Shown in pieces: positions 46,773 to 55,868 of a DNA stretch of 64,000 nucleotides (within the stretch, counting starts at the first letter, position 1; every line of letters begins with the position of its first letter). Below the pieces are notes generated by a model. The model was not told the DNA's origin. It searched no databases and saw only the letters and a list, made by a program, of their open reading frames with translations. The position numbers were made by a program, and so were the translations under genes. Source of the stretch: Planktophila turicensis (GTDB lineage: Bacteria; Actinomycetota; Actinomycetes; Nanopelagicales; Nanopelagicaceae); the NCBI GenBank assembly GCA_965234405.1, contig OZ248346.1; one strand, written 5' to 3'.

Positions 46773-47180
46773 TTAAGCCTTGAGGTAAGTGTTAAGAAAT
46801 TCCCGCTCTGGTTCTGTAAGTGGGCGCGATTTCTTGGTCTCCATCGAGACTGCTACCTGAACAGATTTAACTCGAGCATGCACGACTCCGTTATCGCCAA
46901 CTACTTCATAGCCCATTGAGAAAGATGAATTGCCAATCGATTCAACCCAGAGGTTTACATCGTAGAAACGGCCACCTTCATAGATCGGCACGAGGTAATC
47001 AACTTCCGCTCGCGCCACAACCATTTCGACAAGGGTTGGCTTTTCGTTCTTTGCTGCATATTGATAGAAGGACCATTGAAAGCGAGCTTCCTGAATATAG
47101 GTCAGGTACTTCGCATTGTTGACGTGCCCGAATGCATCGATGTCATCCCACCGAATAAATTGCTTATCGGTGTAAATCAT
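46773..47180 (-). CDS. Hotdog-fold acyl-CoA thioesterase (4HBT family)
   Basis: 135 aa with the family motif RWDDIDAFGHVNNAKYLTYIQEAR (in part: DDIDAFGHVNNAKYL), where the first Asp is catalytic in 4-hydroxybenzoyl-CoA thioesterase-type enzymes. It hydrolyses an unidentified acyl-CoA. The start overlaps the ettA stop by one base. Confidence 0.88.
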   Translation of the reverse strand: MIYTDKQFIRWDDIDAFGHVNNAKYLTYIQEARFQWSFYQYAAKNEKPTLVEMVVARAEVDYLVPIYEGGRFYDVNLWVESIGNSSFSMGYEVVGDNGVVHARVKSVQVAVSMETKKSRPLTEPEREFLNTYLKA

Positions 47181-48847
47181 TAGCGAGTGAGCTTTCGGTA
47201 TGTGGCGCGATGTGGACGAGCCGCATCAGCACCCAAACGTGCAATCTTGTTCTCTTCGTAGGATTCGAAGTTTCCTTCAAACCAGAACCACTTTGAGTCA
47301 CCTTCGTAAGCCAAGATATGTGTTGCAACGCGGTCTAGGAACCAACGATCGTGAGAGATTACAACGGCGCAACCAGGGAATTCAAGCAACGCATTTTCAA
47401 GTGAGCCCAGTGTTTCCACATCAAGGTCGTTTGTAGGTTCGTCGAGAAGCAACAAGTTTCCGCCCTGCTTCAAAGTGAGAGCCAAGTTAAGGCGGTTACG
47501 TTCTCCACCGGAAAGGACTCCGGCTGGCTTCTGCTGATCAGGGCCCTTGAAACCAAATGCTGCAACGTATGCACGTGATGGCATTTCAACTTGTCCGACC
47601 TTCATGAAGTCGAGTCCGTCTGAAACAACTTCGAAGAGTGACTTCTTTGGATCGATTCCACCACGTGACTGATCAACGTATGAAATCTTTACAGTTTCAC
47701 CAATCTTGACGTTTCCTGAATCAGCTGGCTCTAGACCAAGAATTGTCTTAAAGAGCGTGGTCTTACCAGCACCGTTAGGTCCGATAACTCCAACGATTCC
47801 ATTGCGAGGCAGCGTGAATGAGAGATCATCAATCAAAACGCGATCGCCGAATCCCTTAACGAGATGTTCAACTTCAACAACAACGTTTCCAAGACGTGGC
47901 CCAGGTGGAATCTGAATTTCATCAAAGTCCAACTTACGCATCTTGTCTGCTTCGGCAGCCATCTCTTCATAACGTGCAAGACGAGCCTTCGACTTGGTCT
48001 GACGACCCTTTGCATTCTGGCGAACCCAATCGAGTTCTTCAGCCAAACGCTTTGCGCGCTTTGCATCTTTCTGGCCTTCGACCTTAAGGCGCGCACCCTT
48101 TGTTTCAAGATATGTTGAGTAGTTACCTTCATATGGATATGCACGACCGCGGTCGAGTTCAAGAATCCATTGAGCAACGTTGTCCAAGAAGTACCTATCG
48201 TGCGTGATCGCTACAACAGTGCCTGGGTACTTGCTCAAGTGTTGTTCGAGCCAAAGAACAGATTCAGCATCCAAGTGGTTAGTAGGTTCGTCGAGAAGCA
48301 ATAGATCTGGTGCTTCAAGGAGCAATTTACAAAGTGCAACGCGGCGCTTTTCTCCACCAGAGAGCACGCTTACATCGGCATCAGGTGGTGGGCAGCGAAG
48401 TGCATCCATCGCTTGTTCAAGTTGTGAATCAAGTTCCCACGCATTGCGGTGATCGAGTTGTTCTTGGAGTTCGCCCATTTCAGCTAACAACTTGTCGTAG
48501 TCAGCATCAGGGTTTGCCATCTCTTCAGAAATTTCATTAAAGCGGCGAACCATTTCCATGGTTTCTGCCACACCCTCTTGCACATTTTCAAGAACTGTCT
48601 TCTCTTCATTCAACTTCGGTTCCTGCATCAGGATTCCGACTGTGTATCCAGGAGATAGGTATGCCTCGCCGTTAGATGGTTGTTGAAGACCAGCCATGAT
48701 CTGGAGGACTGTTGATTTACCTGCACCGTTCGGGCCAACAACACCGATCTTTGCGCCAGGCAAGAACATCAAAGTTACGTCGTCGAGAATTACCTTCTCA
48801 CCATGCGCTTTACGCGCCTTCTTCATCGTGTAAATGAACTCAGCCAT
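47180..48847 (-). CDS. ettA: Energy-dependent translational throttle protein EttA (ABC-F)
   Basis: Ribosomal E-site ABC-F ATPase, 555 aa, no TM. Two ABC domains with Walker A GPNGAGKSTVLQIM and GPNGAGKTTLFKTI, signatures LSGGEKRRV and LSGGERNRL, and the charged interdomain linker. Length and N-terminus (MAEFIYTMKKARKAHGEKVILDDV, in part) match EttA. TAGAGT (48856-48861) eight bases before the ATG suggests a near-leaderless mRNA. Confidence 0.94.
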   Translation of the reverse strand: MAEFIYTMKKARKAHGEKVILDDVTLMFLPGAKIGVVGPNGAGKSTVLQIMAGLQQPSNGEAYLSPGYTVGILMQEPKLNEEKTVLENVQEGVAETMEMVRRFNEISEEMANPDADYDKLLAEMGELQEQLDHRNAWELDSQLEQAMDALRCPPPDADVSVLSGGEKRRVALCKLLLEAPDLLLLDEPTNHLDAESVLWLEQHLSKYPGTVVAITHDRYFLDNVAQWILELDRGRAYPYEGNYSTYLETKGARLKVEGQKDAKRAKRLAEELDWVRQNAKGRQTKSKARLARYEEMAAEADKMRKLDFDEIQIPPGPRLGNVVVEVEHLVKGFGDRVLIDDLSFTLPRNGIVGVIGPNGAGKTTLFKTILGLEPADSGNVKIGETVKISYVDQSRGGIDPKKSLFEVVSDGLDFMKVGQVEMPSRAYVAAFGFKGPDQQKPAGVLSGGERNRLNLALTLKQGGNLLLLDEPTNDLDVETLGSLENALLEFPGCAVVISHDRWFLDRVATHILAYEGDSKWFWFEGNFESYEENKIARLGADAARPHRATYRKLTR

Positions 48848-48912
48848 AAGGCGAGACTCTACCCGTCAATGCTTCGGTAGACTTAATCCGCAATACAGCA
48901 AGTTCCTCACAC

Positions 48913-48986
48913 GCGCCCGTAGCTCAGTCGGATAGAGCAACCGCCTTCTAAGCGGTAGGTCGCTGGTTCGATTCCAGCCGGGCGCA
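48913..48986 (+). tRNA. tRNA-Arg (anticodon UCU)
   Basis: Acceptor GCGCCCG / CGGGCGC, anticodon arm CCGC-CTTCTAA-GCGG with anticodon TCT, T-arm GCTGGTTCGATTCCAGC, discriminator A. CCA is not encoded. Confidence 0.95.
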
Positions 48987-49000
48987 CACATCTTTTCAAT

Positions 49001-49039
49001 AAAAAAACTCGGTAGCCCACCAAAGTGGACTACCGAGTT
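49001..49039. terminator. Intrinsic terminator after pstS
   Basis: 15-nt arms beginning AACTCGGTAG with a few G-T or mismatch positions in the middle, followed on the minus strand by seven T. Placed right after the pstS stop; it may also stop read-through from tRNA-Arg. Confidence 0.92.
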
Positions 49040-49054
49040 CTTTACTTTAAAGGG

Positions 49055-50203
49055 TTACTTATTTGCCTTAGCGATAAGCGCCTTAGCCTTGTCTAGGTAT
49101 GCTCCTGAAAGAACTACATATCCAAGCTTTGGATCTACCGCAGAACACGCTGGAGACAAGATGTACTCAGCGAGCTGCTTTACAGCTGCTCCACGAGCCT
49201 TGTCCTTGTATTCAGTTTCGAGCAACATGTACGACACGATACCGAGTGTGTATGCACCAGCAAGCTTTGTACCGTAATCGTATGAAACGATTCCGTTAGC
49301 ATCTTGCTTTGCTTCTCCGAGGAACGCTGATACAGCGCCTGATTCTGGGTAGATGAAGTTACCTGAAGCGTTACCGATTGATGCTGCACGGAGACCGTAT
49401 GCATCTCCCCAGTTCTTCTCAGCGTATGTGATTGAGTACTTTGTCTTCGCTGCGAGTGTTGCTACACCCTGTGAAGCGTTAGCACCGACGATACGGCCGA
49501 TATTTCCTGTTGAGTTGATGTTTCCTGGGAATGCTGTTGTGAATGCATCGTTAGCTGGCTTTGTCCATACTGATGGAGCTACACCGTTAAGCCACTTTGT
49601 GAAGTTATTTGAAGTACCTGATCCGTCTGCACGGTAGATAACCTTGATTGGCTGGTTAGGAAGTGTGTAGATAACTGACTTTGATGTTGAGCGAAGTACA
49701 ACTGGGTTTCCGCTCTTATCCTTGACAGCGTTACCTTGTGCATCCTTCTTGTAAACAGTGACTGAAACTGAGCGGTTGTTATCAGCAACAATTGCTGGGT
49801 CATTCCACTTTGTGATTTCGCCTGAGAAGATCTTTGCAACTGTTGTTGCTGAAAGATAAACATCCTTCTTCGCTGGAAGGTTTACGAGTACTGCAACTGG
49901 TGCAGCGATGATTGGTGCATGGTAAACAGTTGAGCGCTTTGTTGCCGCTGTGTGAGCTGAATCTGAGAACCAGAAATCTCCGATATTTGAATCAGAGTTC
50001 TTCTTGCCTGTACCTGAACCTGTTGATGTGTAAACATATGAGTGGCTAGTTGCCTTAGCGAAGCCTGCCTTGCAAGCCTGGAGAAGTGGATCAACGAATG
50101 AAGCTCCAGAACCCTGGAGGTCAGCTGCGTGAGCTGGTGTTGCTGATGAAACTGCAATAAGGCCCGCGATTACGAGCGCCTTTGCCTTCTTTGAAAACGA
50201 CAT
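49055..50203 (-). CDS. pstS: Phosphate ABC transporter substrate-binding protein PstS
   Basis: High-affinity phosphate-binding protein, 382 aa. The phosphate-loop segments GSGASFVDPL, STGSGTGKKN, and YRADGSGTSNNF are visible. The N-terminus is a signal peptide cleaved near PAHA-AD. I see no lipobox cysteine, so it is not an obvious lipoprotein. AGGGG precedes the ATG. It has its own PHO-box-like promoter region and terminator downstream of pstB. Confidence 0.92.
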   Translation of the reverse strand: MSFSKKAKALVIAGLIAVSSATPAHAADLQGSGASFVDPLLQACKAGFAKATSHSYVYTSTGSGTGKKNSDSNIGDFWFSDSAHTAATKRSTVYHAPIIAAPVAVLVNLPAKKDVYLSATTVAKIFSGEITKWNDPAIVADNNRSVSVTVYKKDAQGNAVKDKSGNPVVLRSTSKSVIYTLPNQPIKVIYRADGSGTSNNFTKWLNGVAPSVWTKPANDAFTTAFPGNINSTGNIGRIVGANASQGVATLAAKTKYSITYAEKNWGDAYGLRAASIGNASGNFIYPESGAVSAFLGEAKQDANGIVSYDYGTKLAGAYTLGIVSYMLLETEYKDKARGAAVKQLAEYILSPACSAVDPKLGYVVLSGAYLDKAKALIAKANK

Positions 50204-50281
50204 GTTTTCCCCTTCGAGATGTTTAAGTAAGTAACCCTTACATCAAGAAAAGTAACGAGAACTGTTTACTAAATAGCCACT

Positions 50282-50314
50282 TTCAGGTTAACAACTGGGT
50301 GTGCCAAAGTGAAC
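50282..50314 (-). promoter_or_regulatory. Candidate PHO box upstream of pstS
   Basis: On the minus strand three 11-mers: GTTCACTTTGG, CACACCCAGTT, GTTAACCTGAA. The outer two match the GTTCACC-type half-site of actinobacterial PhoP; the middle one is poor. Position about 80-110 bp before the pstS start. Weaker than the pstC site. Confidence 0.5.
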
Positions 50315-50323
50315 AAAAGGTGC

Positions 50324-51220
50324 TTAGCCGAAGCGGCCGGTTACGTAATCTTCGGTGCGCTTGTCCTGTGGTGAAGAGAAGATTCGGCTTGTAGGAGCGG
50401 CTTCAATCATCTCGCCTGGGCCACCATCAGAAAGGAAGAAGGCTGTGTAGTCAGAGACTCGGGCCGCCTGCTGCATATTGTGGGTAACGATGACGATTGT
50501 CATTGTTTTTGCGAGTTCGCCGATTGTCTCTTCAATTCTAAATGTTGATCCTGGGTCGAGCGCTGAACATGGTTCATCCATCAAGAGAACTTGTGGTTCA
50601 ACTGCAAGTGAGCGAGCGATACAGAGACGCTGCTGCTGGCCACCTGAGAGCGCGCCACCGTGCTCGCCTAGACGGTCCTTAACTTCATTCCATAGACCTG
50701 CGCGTGTAAGGCAGGACTCAAGGAGATCATCCGTGTTCTCTTTCTTAAGCTGCGCGAGCTTGAGACCAGAGAGAACGTTTTCACCGATAGTCATTGATGG
50801 GAATGGGTTTGGCTTCTGGAAGACCATACCTACGCGAAGACGAATCTTGGTGACATCTGTTCCTGGTGAGTAAATATCTTTTCCATCAAGGAGCACTTCT
50901 CCAGCCATTGCAGCTGTTGGAATAAATTCGTGCATTCTGTTGAGTGTGCGAAGGAATGTTGACTTACCGCAGCCTGATGGGCCGATAAGTGCTGTCACAG
51001 TTCCAGCAGCAAAATCCAAAGTTACATCTGAGAGAACATGCTTCTTACCGAACCACGCGTGAACGCTACGAGTCTCAAGACCTGTGCCGAGGAGCGCTGT
51101 ACCTGGCTGTGACAAGGTGCGCGCTGATGCAACGTTTGCAAGTGATGCTGGTTGTGCGTGGGCTGTTGTCATCTTGTTCTCATCCTTATCTTCGTTATTA
51201 ATATTTCTTGAATCGGTCAT
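50324..51220 (-). CDS. pstB: Phosphate ABC transporter ATP-binding protein PstB
   Basis: 298 aa with Walker A IGPSGCGKSTFLRTLNRM, signature LSGGQQQRLCIARSL, Walker B LLMDEPCSALDP. It has an unusual N-terminal extension of about 55 residues, Asn/Asp/Ala-rich, before the ABC domain begins at SVHAWFGKKHVLSDV. Start candidates are ATG 51220 (AAAGG 12 bases upstream) and ATG 51172 (AAGGA ten bases upstream); the choice is uncertain. It overlaps or abuts pstA. Confidence 0.92.
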   Translation of the reverse strand: MTDSRNINNEDKDENKMTTAHAQPASLANVASARTLSQPGTALLGTGLETRSVHAWFGKKHVLSDVTLDFAAGTVTALIGPSGCGKSTFLRTLNRMHEFIPTAAMAGEVLLDGKDIYSPGTDVTKIRLRVGMVFQKPNPFPSMTIGENVLSGLKLAQLKKENTDDLLESCLTRAGLWNEVKDRLGEHGGALSGGQQQRLCIARSLAVEPQVLLMDEPCSALDPGSTFRIEETIGELAKTMTIVIVTHNMQQAARVSDYTAFFLSDGGPGEMIEAAPTSRIFSSPQDKRTEDYVTGRFG

Positions 51221-51224
51221 CGTG

Positions 51225-52271
51225 CTACCCAACCTTTCGTCCGCTTAAGTAGCGTGCTAATCCAAAGAGAATAAAGATGAAGCTAAGGAGCACCAACATA
51301 CCGCCCCATGCGCGAGCAAATGCTTCCTCAGTTCCGCCGGTAAGGAACGCCTTCCAGATGTAATAAGGAAGAGATCCCATAGCGCCCTGTGTTGGGTTGA
51401 GGTTCAGTGCATCTCCACCACCTGAAACAAGAAGTAGAGGTGCGGTTTCACCAATGATGCGGGCGATGCCAAGAATGATTGCAGTTACAAGTCCGCTCTT
51501 TGCCGCTGGCAGAACTACTCCTGCCACAGTGCGCCACTGGGTTCCGCCCAGTGCAACGCCAGCTTCACGTAATTCATTTGGAATGAGGTGAAGCATTTCT
51601 TCTGCAGTACGAGCGATTGTTGGAATCATCAAAATGGTAAGAGCGAGAGATCCCATCAAACCCGAAAGCTGCTTTGTTACTGGGTAGATAAGACTTGAAA
51701 GGATGAAGAGACCAGCAACGATTGATGGAACACCAGACATTGCCTGAACTAAGAATTTAATTGGTCGAGCGAGTGGGCCACGAATTTCAGTGAGATAAAG
51801 AGCTGTGAGGACTCCGATTGGGAAGCTGATAATCAGTGCGCCACCAACCATAATGATTGTTCCGGCTAGCGCGTGTAGCAATCCACCATTTGCGATTGGG
51901 TCGTTAACGGATGCAAGCGCCATATCTTTTGTGAGGATTCCCCAGTGAAGACCTTTATAGCCTTTGCTAAATACTGTTGCAACGATGCTGACGATTGGAA
52001 TCAAAGTGATCACGATTGCCATCACAGCAAGAACTTGGAGCATTGAATCTTTAGCTGCTGCAGTTCCACGCTTTAGGTATTGGAATCCAAAATTAAGAAT
52101 AAGTAATGCGAAGAAGAGTGAGAAGAAGAATCCGAGCTTGCCATTGAGCCCAGTGAGTTTAACTGAGGCGCCCGCAAGGCCAAATGCAGCGATAACAATC
52201 AGTAAGTCTTCCAACTTATCGAGCGCAGTTGGTTGCCATGGTTTCTTTGGCGTAGGAATCGCTTTTTTCAT
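51225..52271 (-). CDS. pstA: Phosphate ABC transporter permease PstA
   Basis: Inner-membrane permease, 348 aa, with six or more TM segments and the BPD permease EAA-type loop (ELREAGVALGGTQWRTVAGVVLPAAKSG, in part). The start overlaps the pstC stop by 4 bp. The N-terminus has two extra hydrophobic segments before the core permease. Confidence 0.93.
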   Translation of the reverse strand: MKKAIPTPKKPWQPTALDKLEDLLIVIAAFGLAGASVKLTGLNGKLGFFFSLFFALLILNFGFQYLKRGTAAAKDSMLQVLAVMAIVITLIPIVSIVATVFSKGYKGLHWGILTKDMALASVNDPIANGGLLHALAGTIIMVGGALIISFPIGVLTALYLTEIRGPLARPIKFLVQAMSGVPSIVAGLFILSSLIYPVTKQLSGLMGSLALTILMIPTIARTAEEMLHLIPNELREAGVALGGTQWRTVAGVVLPAAKSGLVTAIILGIARIIGETAPLLLVSGGGDALNLNPTQGAMGSLPYYIWKAFLTGGTEEAFARAWGGMLVLLSFIFILFGLARYLSGRKVG

Positions 52272-53260
52272 CGTCCCTTACCTCCGAAGCGTGTAATGAG
52301 TAAATCTGCTGTTGCGTTGACCAAGAGGGTGAGCAGGAAGAGAATCAATCCCGCAGCCATTAGTGCGTCAACTTCGTAAGGACCAGCTTCACCGAACTTA
52401 AGAAGAATAAGAGATGCAACGTTTCCGCCTGCACCAAATAGCAGCTGCCAGTTCACCTGGTAAACAACGTTTAGAACTGTGTAAACCGCAACGGTTTCTC
52501 CCATTGCGCGGCCAAGACCGAGCATTGCTCCGCCGATGATTCCACCGCGACCGTAAGGGATAACTACCGCTTTGATCATTGCAAGTTTTGTTGCACCCAG
52601 CGCGTATGCCGCTTGCACTCGATCAAGCGGAGTCTGGTCGAAGATTTCACGGGAGATCGAGGTAACGATTGGGATGATCATGATTGCAAGGACAAGTCCT
52701 GCAATAAAAGGTGAGCGTTCAAAGATGGGAGTTGGAACATCAAAGATAGGAATGAATCCAAGGTACTTGTTAATTAATTTTGCCCAGTATTCAGCTGAAG
52801 ACATAAATACGAAGAAGCCCCAGAAACCGAAGAGCAGTGATGGGAATGCAGCCATCAAATCGATAACAGAGATGAGGAACTTCTTAACTTTTCCGTTTGC
52901 ATAGAAAGTTAAATAGAGCGCACTGAGTACAGAGATGGGAACACCCACAGAGATTGCAATAACCGCCGAGAGCATGGTTCCGATGAGCATCGCACCAATT
53001 CCGAAGTTGGATTGTGTAACCGCTCCACTTTCGTCAGTGATTACTTCCCATGCAGAGTTGGTGATGAAACCAAACTTCTCTTCAAGAAGAATGTGCACGC
53101 CTTTAATTGAGAGGAAGAGCGCAATCAATCCAAGAATGACGAGTGATGCCATTCCGCCCGCAGTAACAACCATGCGGAAAACTTGATCAGAACGTCGAGG
53201 CTTTGTAGTGATCTCGCGGGGTGACGGGGGCGCGGGACGTTCCTTAAGCTCAATTGCCAT
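52268..53260 (-). CDS. pstC: Phosphate ABC transporter permease PstC
   Basis: 330 aa from ATG 53260 (MAIELKERPAPPSPREI). Six TM permease with EAA loop (VQAAYALGATKLAMIKAVV). No Shine-Dalgarno: CATTAT (53267-53272) sits six bases before the ATG, and a three-repeat PHO box lies 40-72 bp upstream, so it probably heads a phosphate-regulated leaderless pstCAB transcript. A longer open frame to 53314 would place coding sequence into the PHO-box edge and is not favoured. Confidence 0.93.
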   Translation of the reverse strand: MAIELKERPAPPSPREITTKPRRSDQVFRMVVTAGGMASLVILGLIALFLSIKGVHILLEEKFGFITNSAWEVITDESGAVTQSNFGIGAMLIGTMLSAVIAISVGVPISVLSALYLTFYANGKVKKFLISVIDLMAAFPSLLFGFWGFFVFMSSAEYWAKLINKYLGFIPIFDVPTPIFERSPFIAGLVLAIMIIPIVTSISREIFDQTPLDRVQAAYALGATKLAMIKAVVIPYGRGGIIGGAMLGLGRAMGETVAVYTVLNVVYQVNWQLLFGAGGNVASLILLKFGEAGPYEVDALMAAGLILFLLTLLVNATADLLITRFGGKGR

Positions 53261-53299
53261 GGGCAGATAATGGCTGTAAATCGAGGGCGAAATTCGGAC

Positions 53300-53332
53300 T
53301 TTGGGTGAACTCAAGGTGAACGAATGGTGAAA
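53300..53332 (-). promoter_or_regulatory. PHO box (three 11-bp direct repeats) upstream of pstC
   Basis: Minus strand: TTTCACCATTC, GTTCACCTTGA, GTTCACCCAAA in perfect 11-bp register. This is the direct-repeat architecture known for PhoP sites in Streptomyces and relatives (GTTCACC half-sites). Located between divergent pstC and orn. Confidence 0.85.
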
Positions 53333-53377
53333 TCAGCCTCGGATTCGTTCCGCCCGGATGATAGGTACCCTTCCCCC

Positions 53378-53947
53378 ATGACTGCTGTCTTGCCACACCT
53401 GATCTGGATAGATTGCGAAATGACTGGGCTCGATCTCACGACCGATGCCCTCGTTGAAATCGCAGTCCTTGTTACCGACTCTGATTTAAATGTGATTGGC
53501 GATGGCGTTGATGTTGTAATTCATGCAACGCAAGGTCAGCTTGATTCCATGAATGACTTTGTCCGCGAGATGCATACTTCTTCAGGACTGATCACTGAGA
53601 TCCCTAATGGAATATCGATGTCGGCGGCCGAAGAACAGATACTTACTTATCTCCAATCAGCTGGTACCGAACTTGGTAAATCTCCATTGGCAGGAAACTC
53701 TGTCTCAGTCGATCGCAACTTCATCGCCCGCGATATGTTGAAGTTAAATGAGTACCTTCATTACCGAACCATCGATGTCTCATCGATTAAAGAGCTTGCT
53801 CGTCGCTGGTACCCAAAGACCTATTTCGCAGCCCCAGCCAAGACGGGCAATCACCGCGCGCTGGGCGATATTCGTGACTCAATCGCTGAACTGGCCTACT
53901 ACCGCCAAGCGCTATTTATCGATTCAGGGCGCGAGCAGGTAAAGTAG
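53378..53947 (+). CDS. orn: Oligoribonuclease
   Basis: DEDDh 3'-5' exonuclease finishing RNA decay by degrading di- to pentanucleotides, including pGpG. 189 aa; WIDCEMTGLDL is Exo I, and the C-terminal HRALGDIRDSI is Exo III. ATG 53378 was chosen because it matches the family and TACCCT (53366-53371) lies six bases upstream, a leaderless arrangement. The upstream frame to 53324 lies within the PHO-box region. Confidence 0.95.
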   Translation: MTAVLPHLIWIDCEMTGLDLTTDALVEIAVLVTDSDLNVIGDGVDVVIHATQGQLDSMNDFVREMHTSSGLITEIPNGISMSAAEEQILTYLQSAGTELGKSPLAGNSVSVDRNFIARDMLKLNEYLHYRTIDVSSIKELARRWYPKTYFAAPAKTGNHRALGDIRDSIAELAYYRQALFIDSGREQVK

Positions 53948-53964
53948 CCCCTGCACAGCACATG

Positions 53965-54040
53965 GTGGGCGTAGCTCAGCTGGTAGAGCACTCGGTTGTG
54001 GTCCGAGATGTCGCGGGTTCGAGCCCCGTCGTTCACCCCA
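53965..54040 (+). tRNA. tRNA-His (anticodon GUG)
   Basis: Acceptor GTGGGCG / CGTTCAC with two G-T pairs, anticodon arm CTCGG-TTGTGGT-CCGAG with anticodon GTG, discriminator C, encoded CCA. A G at 53964 can supply the G-1 typical of tRNA-His. Confidence 0.95.
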
Positions 54041-54081
54041 AGTTTTTCTTCTCAACATTTATGTAAAGAGAGTCGGTTCAT

Positions 54082-54567
54082 ATGATCTTCGACGTTGTTG
54101 TTGAAATTCCTGCAGGTTCACGCAATAAGTACGAGATCAATCACGATACTCACGAAGTCCGACTCGATCGCATGCTCTTTACTGCGACTCGCTTTCCACA
54201 TGACTACGGTTTCGTAAAGAACACTCTTTCAAACGATGGCGACCCACTTGATGCTTTGATCATGTTGGATGAACCAACATTTCCTGGCTGCGTAGTTTCA
54301 TGTCGCGTCATCGGAATGTTCCGCATGACCGATGAAAAGGGTGGCGACGACAAGCTTCTCTGTGTAGCTGCCGGAGATATCCGTAAGAACAACCTTAAAG
54401 ACCTTTCAGATGTTCCTTCATACGAACTCGATGAAATCAAGCACTTCTTCGAGGTGTACAAGACACTTGAACCAGGTAAAGAAGTACACGGCGGAGACTG
54501 GGTTGGCCACGACGCTGCTGAACTAGAAATTAATGCTTCATACGCTCGTTACAAGGAGACTCATTAA
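54082..54567 (+). CDS. ppa: Inorganic pyrophosphatase (family I)
   Basis: Hydrolyses pyrophosphate, pulling biosynthetic reactions forward. 161 aa; DGDPLDALIMLDEPTFPG carries the metal-binding aspartates, with RNKYEINH substrate-binding basic residues at the N-terminus. A weak GAGAG site lies upstream. Confidence 0.96.
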   Translation: MIFDVVVEIPAGSRNKYEINHDTHEVRLDRMLFTATRFPHDYGFVKNTLSNDGDPLDALIMLDEPTFPGCVVSCRVIGMFRMTDEKGGDDKLLCVAAGDIRKNNLKDLSDVPSYELDEIKHFFEVYKTLEPGKEVHGGDWVGHDAAELEINASYARYKETH

Positions 54568-54569
54568 GA

Positions 54570-55838
54570 ATGCAGGCGATCAATAGCGGCGATACAGCTT
54601 GGGTTTTAGCAAGCGCAGCACTCGTTCTCTTTATGACGCCAGGTTTGGCAATCTTCTACGGCGGTATGGTCCGCGCAAAGTCAGCGCTCAACATGATGAT
54701 GATGTCATTCGCTGCAATGGGCGTTACAACAATTATCTGGGTTCTCTACGGTTACTCACTCGCCTTCGGTAAGTCACAAGGTGGCTTTATCGGAAACCTC
54801 GATCACATCGGGCTTTCATCAACTCTTGATCAAGTAACTGGCGCTGAAGGACATCAGATTCCTGTTCTTGCCTTTGCAATGTTCCAATTAACTTTTGCAA
54901 TCATCACCGTTGCACTTCTTTCGGGTGCAATTGCTGACCGCGCTAAGTACGGTTCGTGGGTCATCTTCGTTGGCGTATGGATCACTCTCGTTTATCTCCC
55001 TGTAGCTCACTGGGCATTTGCTGCTCAAAATGGCGAAGGCGGATGGATCATCGACAAGCTCAAGGCTCTCGACTTTGCCGGCGGAACAGTTGTTGAAATT
55101 AACTCAGGCGCTGCAGCACTTGCACTCGCTCTAGTTCTTGGAAAGCGCGATGGTTTCAAGCGCGATCCAATGCGTCCTCACAATATGCCGCTCGTGCTTC
55201 TTGGAGCAGGAATGCTCTGGTTCGGATGGTTTGGATTTAACGCTGGCTCAGCTCTTTCTGCAGGTTCACTTGCTGCAACAGCGATGATCAATACTCAGAT
55301 TGCAACAGCTGCTGCTGCAATGACATGGGTTGCATACGAAAAGAAGCGCGATGGAAAGGCAACAACACTTGGCGTTGCATCCGGCGCTGTTGCAGGTGCA
55401 GTAGCTATTACACCTGCTTGCGGATATCTCAATCCAATGGGCGCACTTGCACTCGGTCTTATCGCAGGTGTTGTCTCTGCTTGGGCAGTTACTCGTAAAT
55501 ACAAGTTTGGGTACGACGATTCACTCGATGTTGTTGGCGTACACGGAGTCGGCGGAATCCTCGGAATGATCGCTATCGGACTTCTTGCAACTGTGACAGC
55601 AAATGAAGCTGGCGCTGACGGACTCTTCTTCAGCGGCGGAACAACACAGCTCAATCGTCAGCTGATTGCAATTGTCGCTGTCGCTGCCTTCTCATTTATT
55701 GCAACATGGCTGATCGCCACAGTCATTCAAAAGACCATCGGTTTCCGCGTTTACCGCGATGACGAACTCACCGGCTTGGATACAACTTTCCATGCTGAAT
55801 CTGCTTACGACATCACTGGAAACTCAAACCGTTACTAG
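54570..55838 (+). CDS. amt: Ammonium transporter
   Basis: Amt/Rh-family channel, 422 aa with 11 TM segments. DTAWVLASAALVLFMTPGLAIFYGGMVR (in part) and the later HGVGGILGMIAIG segment carry conserved residues including a pore-region histidine. Two bp after ppa, upstream of the PII gene as in most bacteria. Likely induced by nitrogen limitation, though I see no clear site. Confidence 0.96.
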   Translation: MQAINSGDTAWVLASAALVLFMTPGLAIFYGGMVRAKSALNMMMMSFAAMGVTTIIWVLYGYSLAFGKSQGGFIGNLDHIGLSSTLDQVTGAEGHQIPVLAFAMFQLTFAIITVALLSGAIADRAKYGSWVIFVGVWITLVYLPVAHWAFAAQNGEGGWIIDKLKALDFAGGTVVEINSGAAALALALVLGKRDGFKRDPMRPHNMPLVLLGAGMLWFGWFGFNAGSALSAGSLAATAMINTQIATAAAAMTWVAYEKKRDGKATTLGVASGAVAGAVAITPACGYLNPMGALALGLIAGVVSAWAVTRKYKFGYDDSLDVVGVHGVGGILGMIAIGLLATVTANEAGADGLFFSGGTTQLNRQLIAIVAVAAFSFIATWLIATVIQKTIGFRVYRDDELTGLDTTFHAESAYDITGNSNRY

Positions 55839-55868
55839 TATTGAATTAACGAATAGAAAAGAGACAAA

